From: Actinomycetes bacterium | GTDB lineage: Bacteria; Actinomycetota; Thermoleophilia; RBG-16-64-13 | Direction: 5' to 3' | DNA: 64,000 nucleotides | Assembly: GCA_024637095.1 (NCBI GenBank) | Contig: JAGXFV010000030.1 | Location: 62,001 to 126,000 of the forward strand | In this document: in pieces, positions 6,763-16,089 of the stretch | Layout of the letters: the number at the start of each line of letters is the position of its first letter | Position numbering within the stretch: position 1 is the first letter of the stretch | Made by a program: the position numbers and the translations under genes | Notes under the pieces: model-generated | The model's database searches: none | The model's input: only the letters and a program-made list of their open reading frames with translations | Told to the model about the DNA's origin: nothing

Positions 6763-8151
6763 TTGAATTCCGCTGAAGCCAGTTCGCCGGTTAGAGCTGG
6801 CACGATGGATGACGGCGGTGCTCGTGTCGACCTAGGACAACTTTACGTCGTTCTGGTCGTGATGGGCGCCGCCTTCTTTGTGGGCTTTCTCGGGTATCTG
6901 CAACTTACATGGCAGGCCCTTCCCACATTTTCCCCGCTTGCGGTGGTTTTCTTCATTCTCGTTGGGATCTTCGCCGAGAAGAACAAGATCTCAATAGGGA
7001 ATGGAGTGGAAATTTCCGCTGCCTTCTTGCCCGATTTCCTTGCGGCTACGATCCTGGGCCCGTTTGCCGCAGCCATCGTTGCGGCGGGAACACTACCCGC
7101 CTGGTTCCAACGCGGAAATCCGGTGCGGAATGCCTTCTATGTGAGTGCGTTTACGTTTACATCGGGAGCAACGGGCCTCGCATACTGGGCGTTGATTGGA
7201 GCACTCCCTACTCATGTGATGCAAATCATCGTCGGCGGGTTGGTGTCGGCGCTCTGCTATCAAGCGTGCAACTATCTGCTTTTCATGCCCCTCATGGCTG
7301 TACGCCGAGGGATAGGTCCGAGGGACTTCTTCGAGGAGGCGTTTAGACCTTTCATTCCTTTCCATCTGTTCTTCCTCTTCATGAGCCTGGTTCTGCTCTT
7401 CAGCTTCGACCGCTATGGAGCGAGCAGCCTGGTGCTCTACCTGCTCCCGATCCTAGGCCTCGTCTACGCGTTTCGCGCTTTTGCTCGGGAGCGCGACCTC
7501 GCTCATAGCTTGGAGCAGTTCTCGCTGGAGATGGCAGGGAGCATGCTCACCGCGCTCGATCTGAAGGACAACTACACAGGGCACCATTCCGCCGCCGTAG
7601 CCCTCTATTCCTATGACACCGCCGCAGAACTGAGACTCTCCTCCCGGGAACGTGCCCTGGCCCATCTCGGCGGACTGCTCCACGACGTTGGCAAGATCAG
7701 CGTTCCCGACCGCATTCTCAACTGCCCGACAACGCTGGGCGAGGCCGATTGGGGGGTGGTGCAGGGCCATGCCGGCGCGGGGCAGGAGATTCTCAGCAAT
7801 ATGACAGAGTTCGAAGAGCTTGGAAGAATCATTCTTCATCATCACGAGCGGTTCGATGGCCAGGGGTATCCCCGGGGGTTAGGCGCGGGCGAAATTCCCC
7901 TGATCAGCCGTATCGTGGCGATAGCCGACAGTTACTCCGCAATGGTTTCGAAGCGGCCTTACAGCCGCCGCCGTGAGCCGGAGGAGGCAATGGCAGAGCT
8001 GCGATCTGGAAGTGGGAGTCAGTTCGATCCCTACGTAGCCCAGGCCTTTCTGGCCGTGCTCGGCCGGGGCGATGAAGACTACCGGCGGGGACAGGAGGCC
8101 GACTTCAGGGTGCAGTTCCAGAAGGTTCGTTTCCTTCGGGATATTACGTAG
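6763..8151 (+). CDS. membrane HD-GYP domain protein (putative cyclic-di-GMP phosphodiesterase)
   Basis: A 462-residue protein. Residues about 20-240 form seven or so hydrophobic membrane segments (a MASE-like sensor region). Residues about 255-440 are an HD-GYP domain: GHHSAAVALYSYD, the LLHDVGKISVPDRIL metal site with H307-D308, then HHHERFDGQGYP, ADSYSAM and SQFDPYV. HD-GYP enzymes degrade cyclic di-GMP. The start is the TTG at 6763 behind GGGAGAG; an in-frame ATG at 6805 is an alternative. It is preceded by an unusually long leader, so expression may be controlled at RNA level. Confidence 0.87.
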   Translation: MNSAEASSPVRAGTMDDGGARVDLGQLYVVLVVMGAAFFVGFLGYLQLTWQALPTFSPLAVVFFILVGIFAEKNKISIGNGVEISAAFLPDFLAATILGPFAAAIVAAGTLPAWFQRGNPVRNAFYVSAFTFTSGATGLAYWALIGALPTHVMQIIVGGLVSALCYQACNYLLFMPLMAVRRGIGPRDFFEEAFRPFIPFHLFFLFMSLVLLFSFDRYGASSLVLYLLPILGLVYAFRAFARERDLAHSLEQFSLEMAGSMLTALDLKDNYTGHHSAAVALYSYDTAAELRLSSRERALAHLGGLLHDVGKISVPDRILNCPTTLGEADWGVVQGHAGAGQEILSNMTEFEELGRIILHHHERFDGQGYPRGLGAGEIPLISRIVAIADSYSAMVSKRPYSRRREPEEAMAELRSGSGSQFDPYVAQAFLAVLGRGDEDYRRGQEADFRVQFQKVRFLRDIT

Positions 8152-8332
8152 AGTTCGGGTGATCGCGGCAGCCCGGACGACCCCCGAATTCCCAGCCAAC
8201 TTCCACCTTTGGTTGCAGGGGAAGTGGAGATGTTGGTGGTAGAGTGGTTCTCAGCGCTGGAGGGTGATCCGGGCCGAGATAAGCGGGTGACCGAGGGGGT
8301 GACTCATAGAGAATAGGGTTCTGCTGCGCATC

Positions 8333-9535
8333 TTGTTCGCGCAGGGCTTGTCCAGTCTGGGCACTTCGATTTCCACGGTTGCCTTGGCGGTGATGATCTT
8401 CGATCGCACCGGCTCTGTGTTTCACATGGGCGGGATCTTGGCGTCCGCCACTCTCCCCCTCGTGGTAATGAGTTTTGTCGGCGGCGCTTTGCTCGACCGC
8501 TTCGAAGCCCGCCGCCTGATGGTGATCGCTGACGTCGGGCGCACTTTGCTCATCCTTTCGCTCCCCGTCGTGGTGGGACTCTCGGTTGGCTTCGTCTACC
8601 TGGTGTCGGCGACCATTGGCGTCTTGGCTTCGATCTTCAACCCTTCGCAGGTCAAACTCGTCGGGGAGGTCGTCAGGCGAGAGGACCTGATCAAGTCCAA
8701 CTCTTATCTGAGCATAGCGAGGGACGGTTCCGAGCTTGCCGGCTACCTGATCGGCGGTGCGCTTGTCGTCACCGTCGGCTACTTTGCCACCTTCGCCCTG
8801 GATGCAGCGACCTACTTGGGTTCGGCGGCGTTGCTGTTTGGTTTGCCCCGGGTCTTGCCCGTGGGGCCTGCGCCCCGGCTTATCGCCCTTATCCGGCAGT
8901 CTCCCCGCGCGCTAGGGGTCATTTGGTCCCGGGCGGACCTGCGCACAAACTTTCTCATCTCGCTCGTCCCGATGAGTGTTCTGATGATGGCCACACCAAA
9001 CGCGTATGCGCTGGCGCTGGATGTATACGACGTGGGAGCCAGGGGTTTCTCCATCATGGAGATGATCACCTCGTTTGGATGGCTTGCCGGCGGTTTCCTC
9101 GCGAGCCGCCTGAACTACGGCGGCGATAGGAATACCTACGTTTTCGTCTCGATGCTGGGGATGGCGGCCTGCCTTAGTCTTGTGGGACTCGCTCACAGCT
9201 TCCCGCTCGCGGTTGGGCTGCTCGCCTTGGGAGCGGTTGCCAACGTCGGCATGATCGTGGGGTCGATGACCCTATTTCAGGAAATCGAACCTCGTCCGGA
9301 CAAAGGCAGGGTCATCGCCATCCGCAGTGGCTTCGGGCAGCTTGCCAGCGCGACCGGCTTGTTCATGGGCGGCGCGCTCGGAACGTTGCTGGGAGTGGAA
9401 CGCGTCTTCACGCTCATGGGCCTCGTCGCGGCGGTACTGGCCATCACTGTGTACGCGCCTTACCGCTTGAGGGACATGGGACGCGTGGTCAGCCAGGTGC
9501 CGGTCGTTGCCCCTGAGGGGGAGGACGGCACCTAG
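8333..9535 (+). CDS. major facilitator superfamily transporter
   Basis: About 400 residues with twelve hydrophobic segments and the MFS loop pattern (GGALLDRFEARRLMVIADVGRTL after the second segment). It resembles the enterobactin-exporter/multidrug branch, but the substrate is unknown. The start is uncertain: TTG 8333 has no ribosome site and would fall inside the first membrane helix, while the frame is open back to 8303. A strong GAGGGGG lies at 8293-8299, correctly spaced for an ATA codon at 8306, giving an N-terminus IENRVLLRILFAQG that resembles normal MFS starts. It is a single gene following the HD-GYP gene. Confidence 0.82.
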   Translation: MFAQGLSSLGTSISTVALAVMIFDRTGSVFHMGGILASATLPLVVMSFVGGALLDRFEARRLMVIADVGRTLLILSLPVVVGLSVGFVYLVSATIGVLASIFNPSQVKLVGEVVRREDLIKSNSYLSIARDGSELAGYLIGGALVVTVGYFATFALDAATYLGSAALLFGLPRVLPVGPAPRLIALIRQSPRALGVIWSRADLRTNFLISLVPMSVLMMATPNAYALALDVYDVGARGFSIMEMITSFGWLAGGFLASRLNYGGDRNTYVFVSMLGMAACLSLVGLAHSFPLAVGLLALGAVANVGMIVGSMTLFQEIEPRPDKGRVIAIRSGFGQLASATGLFMGGALGTLLGVERVFTLMGLVAAVLAITVYAPYRLRDMGRVVSQVPVVAPEGEDGT

Positions 9536-9641
9536 CCGGGCCCCAACACGGTCCTGGGCCGACCCGAGGGATGACTGGGCCGATGCCGAAGCGACCAATG
9601 CGGAAGCGGACGAGTTCTCTGTGCTGTGCTAATTTCCCACG

Positions 9642-10523
9642 ATGAACACCAACAGTGATAACCCCCCGCGCCGAAGTCACCCAGACGCCGGGCAACTGCG
9701 CCTGGGTGGCATGGCCCTCCACAACGGCCTGCTCATTCACTCTCCGGGATACTGGGCTGCCGCGGTCAGAGACAACTCGGGCGGGATATCGGTTGCCTCC
9801 GGCAAGAAGCGCATGCCTCTGGGCGGCCGCGCCCTCGACAAGTATCCGCTGTTGAGGGGTGTCGTGCGGTTGGCGGACGCGCTCGCCGTTCTTCCGGAGG
9901 TCAAATCCAAATTGGGACAGGCAGTGCTGCCCATCGAAAGCGGCCGCGTGGCGGCTACGATCGGGGTCACCTCGTTACTCACCGCTGTTCTTCGCCGGGG
10001 CGATGGAGATTCGGTTCTCCGCCAGGAGCTCTCGGCCGTGCTTCTCTCGCTCGCGCCGGCGGTGTTGGCGCTCAAGAACTCATCCCTGGCGGGCTATCAC
10101 GGGGCCGAGCACCGGGGGATCGGTGAATACGAACGCTGGATAAAGGGCGGAGAGGGCCGGGTGGCGAAGGAGCACGACCGCTGCGGCTCCAACCTGGTCG
10201 GTCCCCTGCTGGCGACCAACCTGGTCGGCAATGTGTTGATGCGCCGCGTTCAACGCAGGCCCGGACCCTTCGCCACTCTGCTGACCGGCCTCGTCAGTCT
10301 GGGGACGGCCATGGAAGCCTTCCGTTGGATGTCGCGCCACCCGGAATCCACTTTGGCGCGCGCGGTTTCTTCGCCGGGGTACGTGCTCCAGAAGTTCCTC
10401 ACCACCGAGGAGCCTACCGAGGGCCAGATGGAGGTCGCGCGCGCGGCGCTCCGCGAGATTCTCGAACAGGAGGGCCGCCCGTGGGAGGAGAAGGCCTCTT
10501 CGGCTTCGGCCTCGTCTTCTTAA
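9642..10523 (+). CDS. DUF1385 family membrane protein (YqhQ-like)
   Basis: A 293-residue protein with the DUF1385 signature: an N-terminal LGGMALHNGLLI segment, then YHGAEHRGIGEYE around residue 155 and HDRCGSNLVG around residue 180, plus several hydrophobic segments. The biochemical function of the family is not established. The ATG has no ribosome site; a GCTAAT -10-like box (9628-9633) sits so close that the transcript may be nearly leaderless. Its 3' end overlaps the next gene by 43 bases. Confidence 0.75.
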   Translation: MNTNSDNPPRRSHPDAGQLRLGGMALHNGLLIHSPGYWAAAVRDNSGGISVASGKKRMPLGGRALDKYPLLRGVVRLADALAVLPEVKSKLGQAVLPIESGRVAATIGVTSLLTAVLRRGDGDSVLRQELSAVLLSLAPAVLALKNSSLAGYHGAEHRGIGEYERWIKGGEGRVAKEHDRCGSNLVGPLLATNLVGNVLMRRVQRRPGPFATLLTGLVSLGTAMEAFRWMSRHPESTLARAVSSPGYVLQKFLTTEEPTEGQMEVARAALREILEQEGRPWEEKASSASASSS

Positions 10524-11221
10524 CGGCGCTCGTCGTCGGCTATTCGGGGGCCCTGGTCCCTGGACCGCTCCTGACACTTGTCGTCGCCGAAAGCGCTCGC
10601 GAGGGCCCGCATGTGGGTCCGCTTTCCATGGTCGGCCATGCGCTGCTCGAACTCGTTCTGCTCGGTGGTCTGGCTCTGGGCCTCACCCAGGTTCTTGCCG
10701 GCAGTACACTTCCCGCGCTGATCGCGCTCTTTGGTGGAGTGATCATGCTCTGGATGGGTGCCGGGATGTTGCGCGACGGACTGCAGAACCGTGTTGCTGG
10801 ATTTCCCAGCATTCCGTCTGATCTTACTACCGGCGTCGTCCCTCCCGGCGCTGTCGCTGACGGGACTGGTCGAACCGGCGGGAATACTAATGAGCGTTCC
10901 CCGCGGCGTCCCTGGTACCGGCACGTGGCTCAGGGGGCCCTGATCAGCGCTTCGAACCCCTACTGGTCCCTTTGGTGGGCCTCTATAGGGGCGGCCTATG
11001 TGGTGTCGGCGGCCGCGCTCGGTCCCTGGGGAGTGGTGGCGTTCTTCATCGGGCACATCAGCGCGGATTTCACCTGGTACGGCCTGGTCTCCTACGGAGT
11101 CGCCTACGGTCGCCGGTTTCTGAGCCGGCGGTTTTACCGAGCCCTGATCGGGTTTTGTGGAGTCTTTCTCCTCGGGCTCGCCGGATACTTCCTTCAGTGG
11201 GGTATGCGCGGTTTGCTCTAG
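10481..11221 (+). CDS. LysE/RhtB-type transporter
   Basis: A 246-residue integral membrane protein starting at GTG 10481 behind AGGAGGG, inside the 3' end of the DUF1385 gene. Hydrophobic segments at about 5-30, 40-65, 70-90, 140-165, 175-200 and 215-240, and the motif GYSGALVPGPLLTLVVAESAR, match the LysE family, in which a small residue-rich P-G-P loop follows the first helix. The family exports amino acids or small polar molecules. The 43-base overlap suggests translational coupling with the DUF1385 protein. Confidence 0.75.
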   Translation: MGGEGLFGFGLVFLTALVVGYSGALVPGPLLTLVVAESAREGPHVGPLSMVGHALLELVLLGGLALGLTQVLAGSTLPALIALFGGVIMLWMGAGMLRDGLQNRVAGFPSIPSDLTTGVVPPGAVADGTGRTGGNTNERSPRRPWYRHVAQGALISASNPYWSLWWASIGAAYVVSAAALGPWGVVAFFIGHISADFTWYGLVSYGVAYGRRFLSRRFYRALIGFCGVFLLGLAGYFLQWGMRGLL

Positions 11222-11709
11222 CGGCCGAGCGCTCTCTGAAAAGCTGGGTGCAGGGTTTCCCAGACGCTCTCCAGCGACTGCGGTATAACCCGGGTGGCGG
11301 CGACCGAGGTCATGAAGTTGCTGTCGCCCGCCCAGCGCGGGACCGCGTGCAGGTGCAGATGATCCGCGATTCCCGCGCCCGCCGCGGCGCCCAGATTGGC
11401 GCCCAGGTTGACCCCCTCGCAGCCGAATTCCCTCCTCAGCAGACGGACGCTCTCCCGCGCGAGGAACATCAACTCCTGGAGGGTGGAGTCGGGCAGTTGC
11501 TCAAGTTCCCCGGTGTGCTGGTAGGGAGCTATCAGCAGGTGACCGTTGTTGTAGGGGTAGCTATTCAACATCACGTAGGCTTCGGGTCCACGCCACACCA
11601 CGTAGCCGGCGGCGTCGTCCCGGCCTTCCCGACTGAGGCAGAAGACGCAGTCCTCGGGCTTTTCTGCAGTGATGTAGCCGATTCTCCAGGGAGCCCAAAG
11701 CCGTTCCAC
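11218..11709 (-). CDS. HIT family nucleotide hydrolase/phosphorylase
   Basis: A 163-residue HIT protein. The histidine triad HLHLHAVPRW is at about residue 115, and a CVFC zinc pair sits near residue 21, as in the AP4A-phosphorylase-like actinobacterial HIT proteins. I chose GTG 11709 (VERLWAPWR, the family's usual N-terminus) because GGAGGGG lies just upstream; an ATG six codons earlier is possible. It probably acts on dinucleoside polyphosphates. It is convergent with the LysE gene, and the stop codons overlap by four bases. Confidence 0.87.
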   Translation of the reverse strand: MERLWAPWRIGYITAEKPEDCVFCLSREGRDDAAGYVVWRGPEAYVMLNSYPYNNGHLLIAPYQHTGELEQLPDSTLQELMFLARESVRLLRREFGCEGVNLGANLGAAAGAGIADHLHLHAVPRWAGDSNFMTSVAATRVIPQSLESVWETLHPAFQRALGR

Positions 11710-11874
11710 GCAAACCCCTCCGAACATTCCTCCGTCGACTCTTCCGAATCACCTGCCCCGAAGGGCCGCCCTCTCAATGCCTCCGGCTCAAGTCGCCGCC
11801 CGCCCCCGAACCTTGATTGTGAACCGCTTCGCTACTGCATTGTGCCCAGGCGGGTCGATCCAAAGCCCAAAAGC

Positions 11875-11904
11875 TTGGTAATGGAGTGAGAGCTGTTCTA
11901 GAAT
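11875..11904 (+). promoter_or_regulatory. putative promoter of the GltD-like flavoprotein gene
   Basis: TTGGTA (11875-11880) and TAGAAT (11899-11904) are 18 bases apart in the divergent intergenic region. This predicts a 5' UTR of about 120 bases before the GTG at 12034. Confidence 0.5.
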
Positions 11905-12033
11905 AGGCGGCCGAGCATTCACAGGACTTTAGCACCCGTCGCTCGTCGGTGCGGCTCGTTGGTACAGTGCCACGCGCGGATGCTCTTTGGGGTTCCCCGC
12001 CATCGCGCCCAAGAAGGCAAAGGAGGACTGCCG

Positions 12034-14082
12034 GTGTCGACCGCGGCTCCGAATGTTGTGCGTCAAGGTGAATTCGTCGCGTGTCTGACCCAGAACCTGG
12101 GCGGACCTCCTGTCGATCGGGTCATCGAGCAGATGGGCGGCGCCGGTCTCCAGGGGATCAAGGCTGTAGTCACCTGGCGGGGGGTGGTGGCGCACGAGGA
12201 TGTCTGCTTCGTGCGGTTGGCGCTCGAGTATCTGGACCTCCTCCAGGAGGAGTCATGCGGGCGCTGCACTCCTTGCCGCATCGGAACGCAGATCATGCGG
12301 CGCATCCTCCATCGCCTGCGCGACGGCGAAGCGAGTCCCACCGATATGGACGAACTGCGCGCTCTCACCGAGCAGATCGACGACTCCTCCTGGTGCGGAA
12401 TCGGCAACACCATCCGCGATCCGCTGATGGGGCTGCTGGAAGTGGGGGAGGCGGACTTCCAGCGGCACCTGGAGGGCGAGGTCTGCGGGCAGGCCGGTGA
12501 CTTCCACGGGTGGGTGACGGCGCCCTGCCGGTCCACCTGTCCCTCCACCGTCGATTGCCCCTGGTACATCTTTCAGGCCGCTGAGGATCACCCCCACATC
12601 GGGGCCGGCGTGGTCCGGCAGGACAACCCGCTGCCCGCCATCATCGGGCGCACCTGCCATCATCCTTGTGAGGGCAACTGCACCCTGAAAGCCGTCGGGG
12701 AGCCCATCGCCATCAACTCCATCAAGCGCTGGTGCGCCGATCACGATGAGGCACTGCTGGACGTCGGTCGCCAACGGGGACACGCCGACATGCAGGGCGC
12801 GGGCACCCAGCAGCGCGAGCATCTGGGCATGGGTCCTGATGAAGCTGCGGAGGCTCCGGCGATGGCCGCCATCCGCGGGCCGGTAGGCCCCAGCTCCAAT
12901 CCCGGTGAGCGGGTCGCCATTGTCGGCGCAGGCCCGGCCGGGCTTTCCTGCGCCTACTACCTTGCCCGCCGAGGATACCGGCCGGTCATCTTCGAGGCGC
13001 TGCCGGTCCCCGGGGGGATGCTCTGGGTGGGAATCCCGGAATACCGCCTGCCGAAGGAAGTCATCCGGCGGGAGGTCGCCCTGATCGAGCGCGAGGGGGC
13101 GGAAATCCGGTACAACCAATGCGTGGGCCAGGACGTGAGCTTCGCCGAACTGCAGGAGGAATTCGGCGCCAGCTTCATCGCCGTGGGCGCCCACTCGGGC
13201 AAGACGCTGCGCATCCCGGGCGAGGATCTACCCGGGTCCATGGACGCCATCGATTTCCTGCGCAAGGTGGCACTGGGAGAGGCGGTTGACATCGGCGAGC
13301 GAGTGCTTGTAATCGGCGGGGGCAATTCCGCCATGGATGCGGCGCGCACCTCGATTCGGCTGGGCGCCAAGGAAGTCACCGTGGTCTATCGTCGAGCCCG
13401 GGAGCAGATGCCGGCCAACCCCTGGGAGATCGAGGAGGCCGAGGAGGAAGGGGTCAACTTCCGTCTGCTCTCCGCTCCGATCAGCTGTGAGGGAGACACC
13501 TGCGTGTCGGGCCTGGTCTGTCAACCCATGGAGCTGGGCCCCCCCGATGAATCGGGACGTCGCAGCCCTGTGGCCATCGATTGCGAGCCGTTCTCCATGC
13601 AAACTGATTCCGTGATCGCGGCCGTGGGACAGATGCCGGACTTCGCCCCCTTTTCGGCGGACCCTCAGGTGGAGCTCAATAAGTGGGGCTACCTCCAGGC
13701 TGATGGTCGGACGTTCATGACCACCAAACCGGGCGTATTTGTTGGCGGCGACGCGGTCACCGGGGGAGCTTCCGTGATCGAGGCGATCTTCGCCGGGAAG
13801 AAGGTCGCAAAGTACATGGATATGTTCCTGCGCGGCGAGCCCGTTGCGGAGGACTCCCAGGACAAGATCGAGCGGCTGGCGGTGTACTTTGGCGCTCAGG
13901 ATAGCGGGTATCCGCTCAACCCTAGGGGTGACTACGGCGAGCGTTGCGAGATGCTGATGCTACCGCCCGGCTACCGCAGGCAGAACTTCGAGCACACCGA
14001 ACTGGGTCTCGGCGACGCGGTGGCGCGGGCGGAAGCCAAGCGCTGCCTGCGCTGTCACCGGCCGATAATCATCCAGACTTAG
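12034..14082 (+). CDS. GltD-like FAD/NAD(P) oxidoreductase fused to a NuoF-type Fe-S domain
   Basis: A 682-residue fusion. Residues about 50-160 resemble only the C-terminal cluster domain of NuoF (EESCGRCTPCRIG), without its flavin and NADH modules. Residues about 170-680 are a glutamate-synthase-small-subunit-like flavoprotein: Fe-S cysteines (CRSTCPSTVDCPW, RTCHHPCEGNC), FAD loop VAIVGAGPAGLSCAYYLARR, NAD(P) loop VLVIGGGNSAMDA, and GGDAVTGGASVIEAI. No large GltB subunit is nearby. It probably passes electrons between NAD(P)H and a ferredoxin-type partner. The GTG start has AAAGGAGG seven bases upstream. A CLRCH motif closes the protein. Confidence 0.83.
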   Translation: MSTAAPNVVRQGEFVACLTQNLGGPPVDRVIEQMGGAGLQGIKAVVTWRGVVAHEDVCFVRLALEYLDLLQEESCGRCTPCRIGTQIMRRILHRLRDGEASPTDMDELRALTEQIDDSSWCGIGNTIRDPLMGLLEVGEADFQRHLEGEVCGQAGDFHGWVTAPCRSTCPSTVDCPWYIFQAAEDHPHIGAGVVRQDNPLPAIIGRTCHHPCEGNCTLKAVGEPIAINSIKRWCADHDEALLDVGRQRGHADMQGAGTQQREHLGMGPDEAAEAPAMAAIRGPVGPSSNPGERVAIVGAGPAGLSCAYYLARRGYRPVIFEALPVPGGMLWVGIPEYRLPKEVIRREVALIEREGAEIRYNQCVGQDVSFAELQEEFGASFIAVGAHSGKTLRIPGEDLPGSMDAIDFLRKVALGEAVDIGERVLVIGGGNSAMDAARTSIRLGAKEVTVVYRRAREQMPANPWEIEEAEEEGVNFRLLSAPISCEGDTCVSGLVCQPMELGPPDESGRRSPVAIDCEPFSMQTDSVIAAVGQMPDFAPFSADPQVELNKWGYLQADGRTFMTTKPGVFVGGDAVTGGASVIEAIFAGKKVAKYMDMFLRGEPVAEDSQDKIERLAVYFGAQDSGYPLNPRGDYGERCEMLMLPPGYRRQNFEHTELGLGDAVARAEAKRCLRCHRPIIIQT

Positions 14083-14085
14083 TTC

Positions 14086-14826
14086 CTAGTTCAGAGTGGC
14101 CGGTTCGCCGAACTCGAGTGCCGGCTCGACGAGTGACACTCTAATTTCACAGGCGTCGTCGCCATCGATCAACCGGGACTTGTGCTCCCATCTGACTTCG
14201 GCTCCGGTCAGCGCCTCGAGAATTCCCCGAGCCACTCCGCGCAAGAGCGTGCAGACTAGGGGCTGGTGCCGGCGGGCGACCTCGAGGAAGGGGCAGTTGT
14301 GCTGCTCCAGGATGCAGGCGGCGGGTCCGGCGGTCGGCGACTTCTCGATGCTGGTGCCCAGGGAGTTGAGCACCTCGATGAGGATGTCTACAGACAGGTC
14401 GAATGGAACCGGCGCGTCCCACCCGTGGTCTACCTTCTGGACGTAGGCTCCGCCCCAGGTGTAGCCAAAACCCTCTGCCGAGTCCGCCCCGCCCCCGCTC
14501 TGAAGAAGCGACATGGTCAAGTCAGAAAGGAATTCGTAGTTGCGTGTGGGGAGCGTGATCGAGAGGGTCTCGGGATGGAGGAGGAAGGCCAGTTGCGGAC
14601 GGCCCACGGTTCCCGGGTTGTGCTGCTTCTGCGATACGATCAGTCTCGCGTCTTCCAACTTGTTGAGATGGATGCGTATCGCGCTGTGATGCATCCCGAA
14701 GCGCGCGACCAGATCCTTGACCGTTAGAGGGTGGCCGGCGGAGGCGATCTCCCGATAGATGGAGAATCTTGTCTCCTCGCCGAGGGCCTTACTGATCTCT
14801 AAGATGTCAGGTTTGACCTCGTACAT
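14086..14826 (-). CDS. Cys-containing helix-turn-helix regulator (SufR-like)
   Basis: A 246-residue protein. Residues about 8-75 are a winged helix (LGEETRFSIYREI, then the recognition helix HHSAIRIHLNKLEDARLI). The C-terminal half has C171, C178, C192 and C226 (NCPF, LVCTLL, DDACEI), arranged like the Fe-S ligands of SufR-type repressors, though the first and last spacings differ. It may sense iron-sulfur status or redox. It is convergent with the flavoprotein gene; its own upstream region is AT-rich, with two TTGTCTACG/ATGTCTAAG words at 14848-14877 that could be operators. Confidence 0.7.
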   Translation of the reverse strand: MYEVKPDILEISKALGEETRFSIYREIASAGHPLTVKDLVARFGMHHSAIRIHLNKLEDARLIVSQKQHNPGTVGRPQLAFLLHPETLSITLPTRNYEFLSDLTMSLLQSGGGADSAEGFGYTWGGAYVQKVDHGWDAPVPFDLSVDILIEVLNSLGTSIEKSPTAGPAACILEQHNCPFLEVARRHQPLVCTLLRGVARGILEALTGAEVRWEHKSRLIDGDDACEIRVSLVEPALEFGEPATLN

Positions 14827-14989
14827 AAGACCCTCACAGGAAGATTTGTCTACGTCACCCTAGCAAAACATGTCTAAGTAATAAAAGAAACTCCAAAGCA
14901 AAAAAGTTCACAAGGGGCCACACGTAAGCAGGCGATGAGACGGCTTCTTTCGAGAGCCGCCCTGTCTTCGCTGCCACGTGGACCGCGCG

Positions 14990-15958
14990 TCAGTCCTCCC
15001 AGCGAAACTCGGGAGAGCCCTGCCGATCCCAGACCTCTTCCGTGGCGTCTTCCAGGGCGGTCTGTCCGGGAGAGGTGTCGCTGATGACGGAATCCGGGTC
15101 TTCGAGCAGCTCGAACTCGAGTTCCGAGGCGTCCAGACGACCATTGTCATCAAGGCCGGCGTTGCCTTGACCGAAGCGTCCGCCCAGCTCCTCCAGTTCC
15201 ATTCCTTCGCCGAAGAGGGCCACCGGTTGCTCGGCGTCCTCGGAGAGCTCGATCAGGAACTGATACCAAACGATCTCCCAGGCGACGGTCATGAGCACCT
15301 GCCGTCGGCCGCTGACCGGGGCCAGATGAACCACCGGGCTGCCCAAACTGCGCCGGATGCTCCGCATCTTGTCTGTGAACTCGCTCTCGTTGAACAGCCG
15401 CTGAACGAGATGCAGATCTTCGACCGCGAATTCTGCCGGTTCCAGGGAAAGTTCGGGAGTGGGCGGCGGGGAATGTCCCTGAACGCTCGCCGGCTCGGCG
15501 GGCTCGCCGGATTGCGGCGTGGGAGCGGCAGAGACGCTTTGCATCCGGGCCGAACTCTCCATCCGCCGCACCCGGTCCTCCAGCTTGGCGAAGTCGGCTT
15601 GGCTCTGCCGCAGGCGCAGGCGCAAGTCCTCGGCAGCCGCTTCGCCGGCCGATAGGGCGTCCGCCATTTTATCGATGAAGTCCCGCAGTCCCTGGAGTTG
15701 GGATTCCTCGGCCTGCCGGTACTCCAGTATCTCGTCGAGTATTGCGGCCCGGGTTTGGGCGGCCTGAAGCAATTCCGTCGCTTGGGGTCGGGCATGGTCC
15801 TGCTCGGAGGTCGCCCTCCTGCGCTCGAGCGCGCACTTTCCGCAGATCATGAGCAGACGGCCCTCTTCCTCGAGTTCGACCGGCTCCTCGCCCAGAGGCT
15901 CCTCGCACAGCGCGCATTGGTCCCCGGTCATGAGGGACTGCTTCCAGGAATCATCCAT
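14990..15958 (-). CDS. zinc-ribbon/coiled-coil protein, function unknown
   Basis: A 322-residue protein. Residues about 10-45 carry a CALC...CGKC zinc-ribbon pair; residues about 60-150 are charged and heptad-like (coiled coil); a proline-rich linker follows; residues about 180-260 form a small globular region (VQRLFNESEFTDKMRSIRRSLG, VAWEIVWYQFLIEL); and the tail is strongly acidic. The open frame begins at 16168, but ATG 15958 has a GGGAGG site and starts the recognisable protein. I do not recognise the family. It is divergent from the MoaD-like gene, with a minus-strand TATAAT near 16035 as possible -10. Confidence 0.65.
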   Translation of the reverse strand: MDDSWKQSLMTGDQCALCEEPLGEEPVELEEEGRLLMICGKCALERRRATSEQDHARPQATELLQAAQTRAAILDEILEYRQAEESQLQGLRDFIDKMADALSAGEAAAEDLRLRLRQSQADFAKLEDRVRRMESSARMQSVSAAPTPQSGEPAEPASVQGHSPPPTPELSLEPAEFAVEDLHLVQRLFNESEFTDKMRSIRRSLGSPVVHLAPVSGRRQVLMTVAWEIVWYQFLIELSEDAEQPVALFGEGMELEELGGRFGQGNAGLDDNGRLDASELEFELLEDPDSVISDTSPGQTALEDATEEVWDRQGSPEFRWED

Positions 15959-16089
15959 GCAACTGCCTCCCGGTGCCCCCGCACGGACGGTGGTCCGAGG
16001 GGTTGGTGTAGTCGGAGGGGTAAAAGCGTAGTATCCATTATAACCAAGCCACTGCATTTGGATACACGGGCGGGAAAGGCTACCAACGC

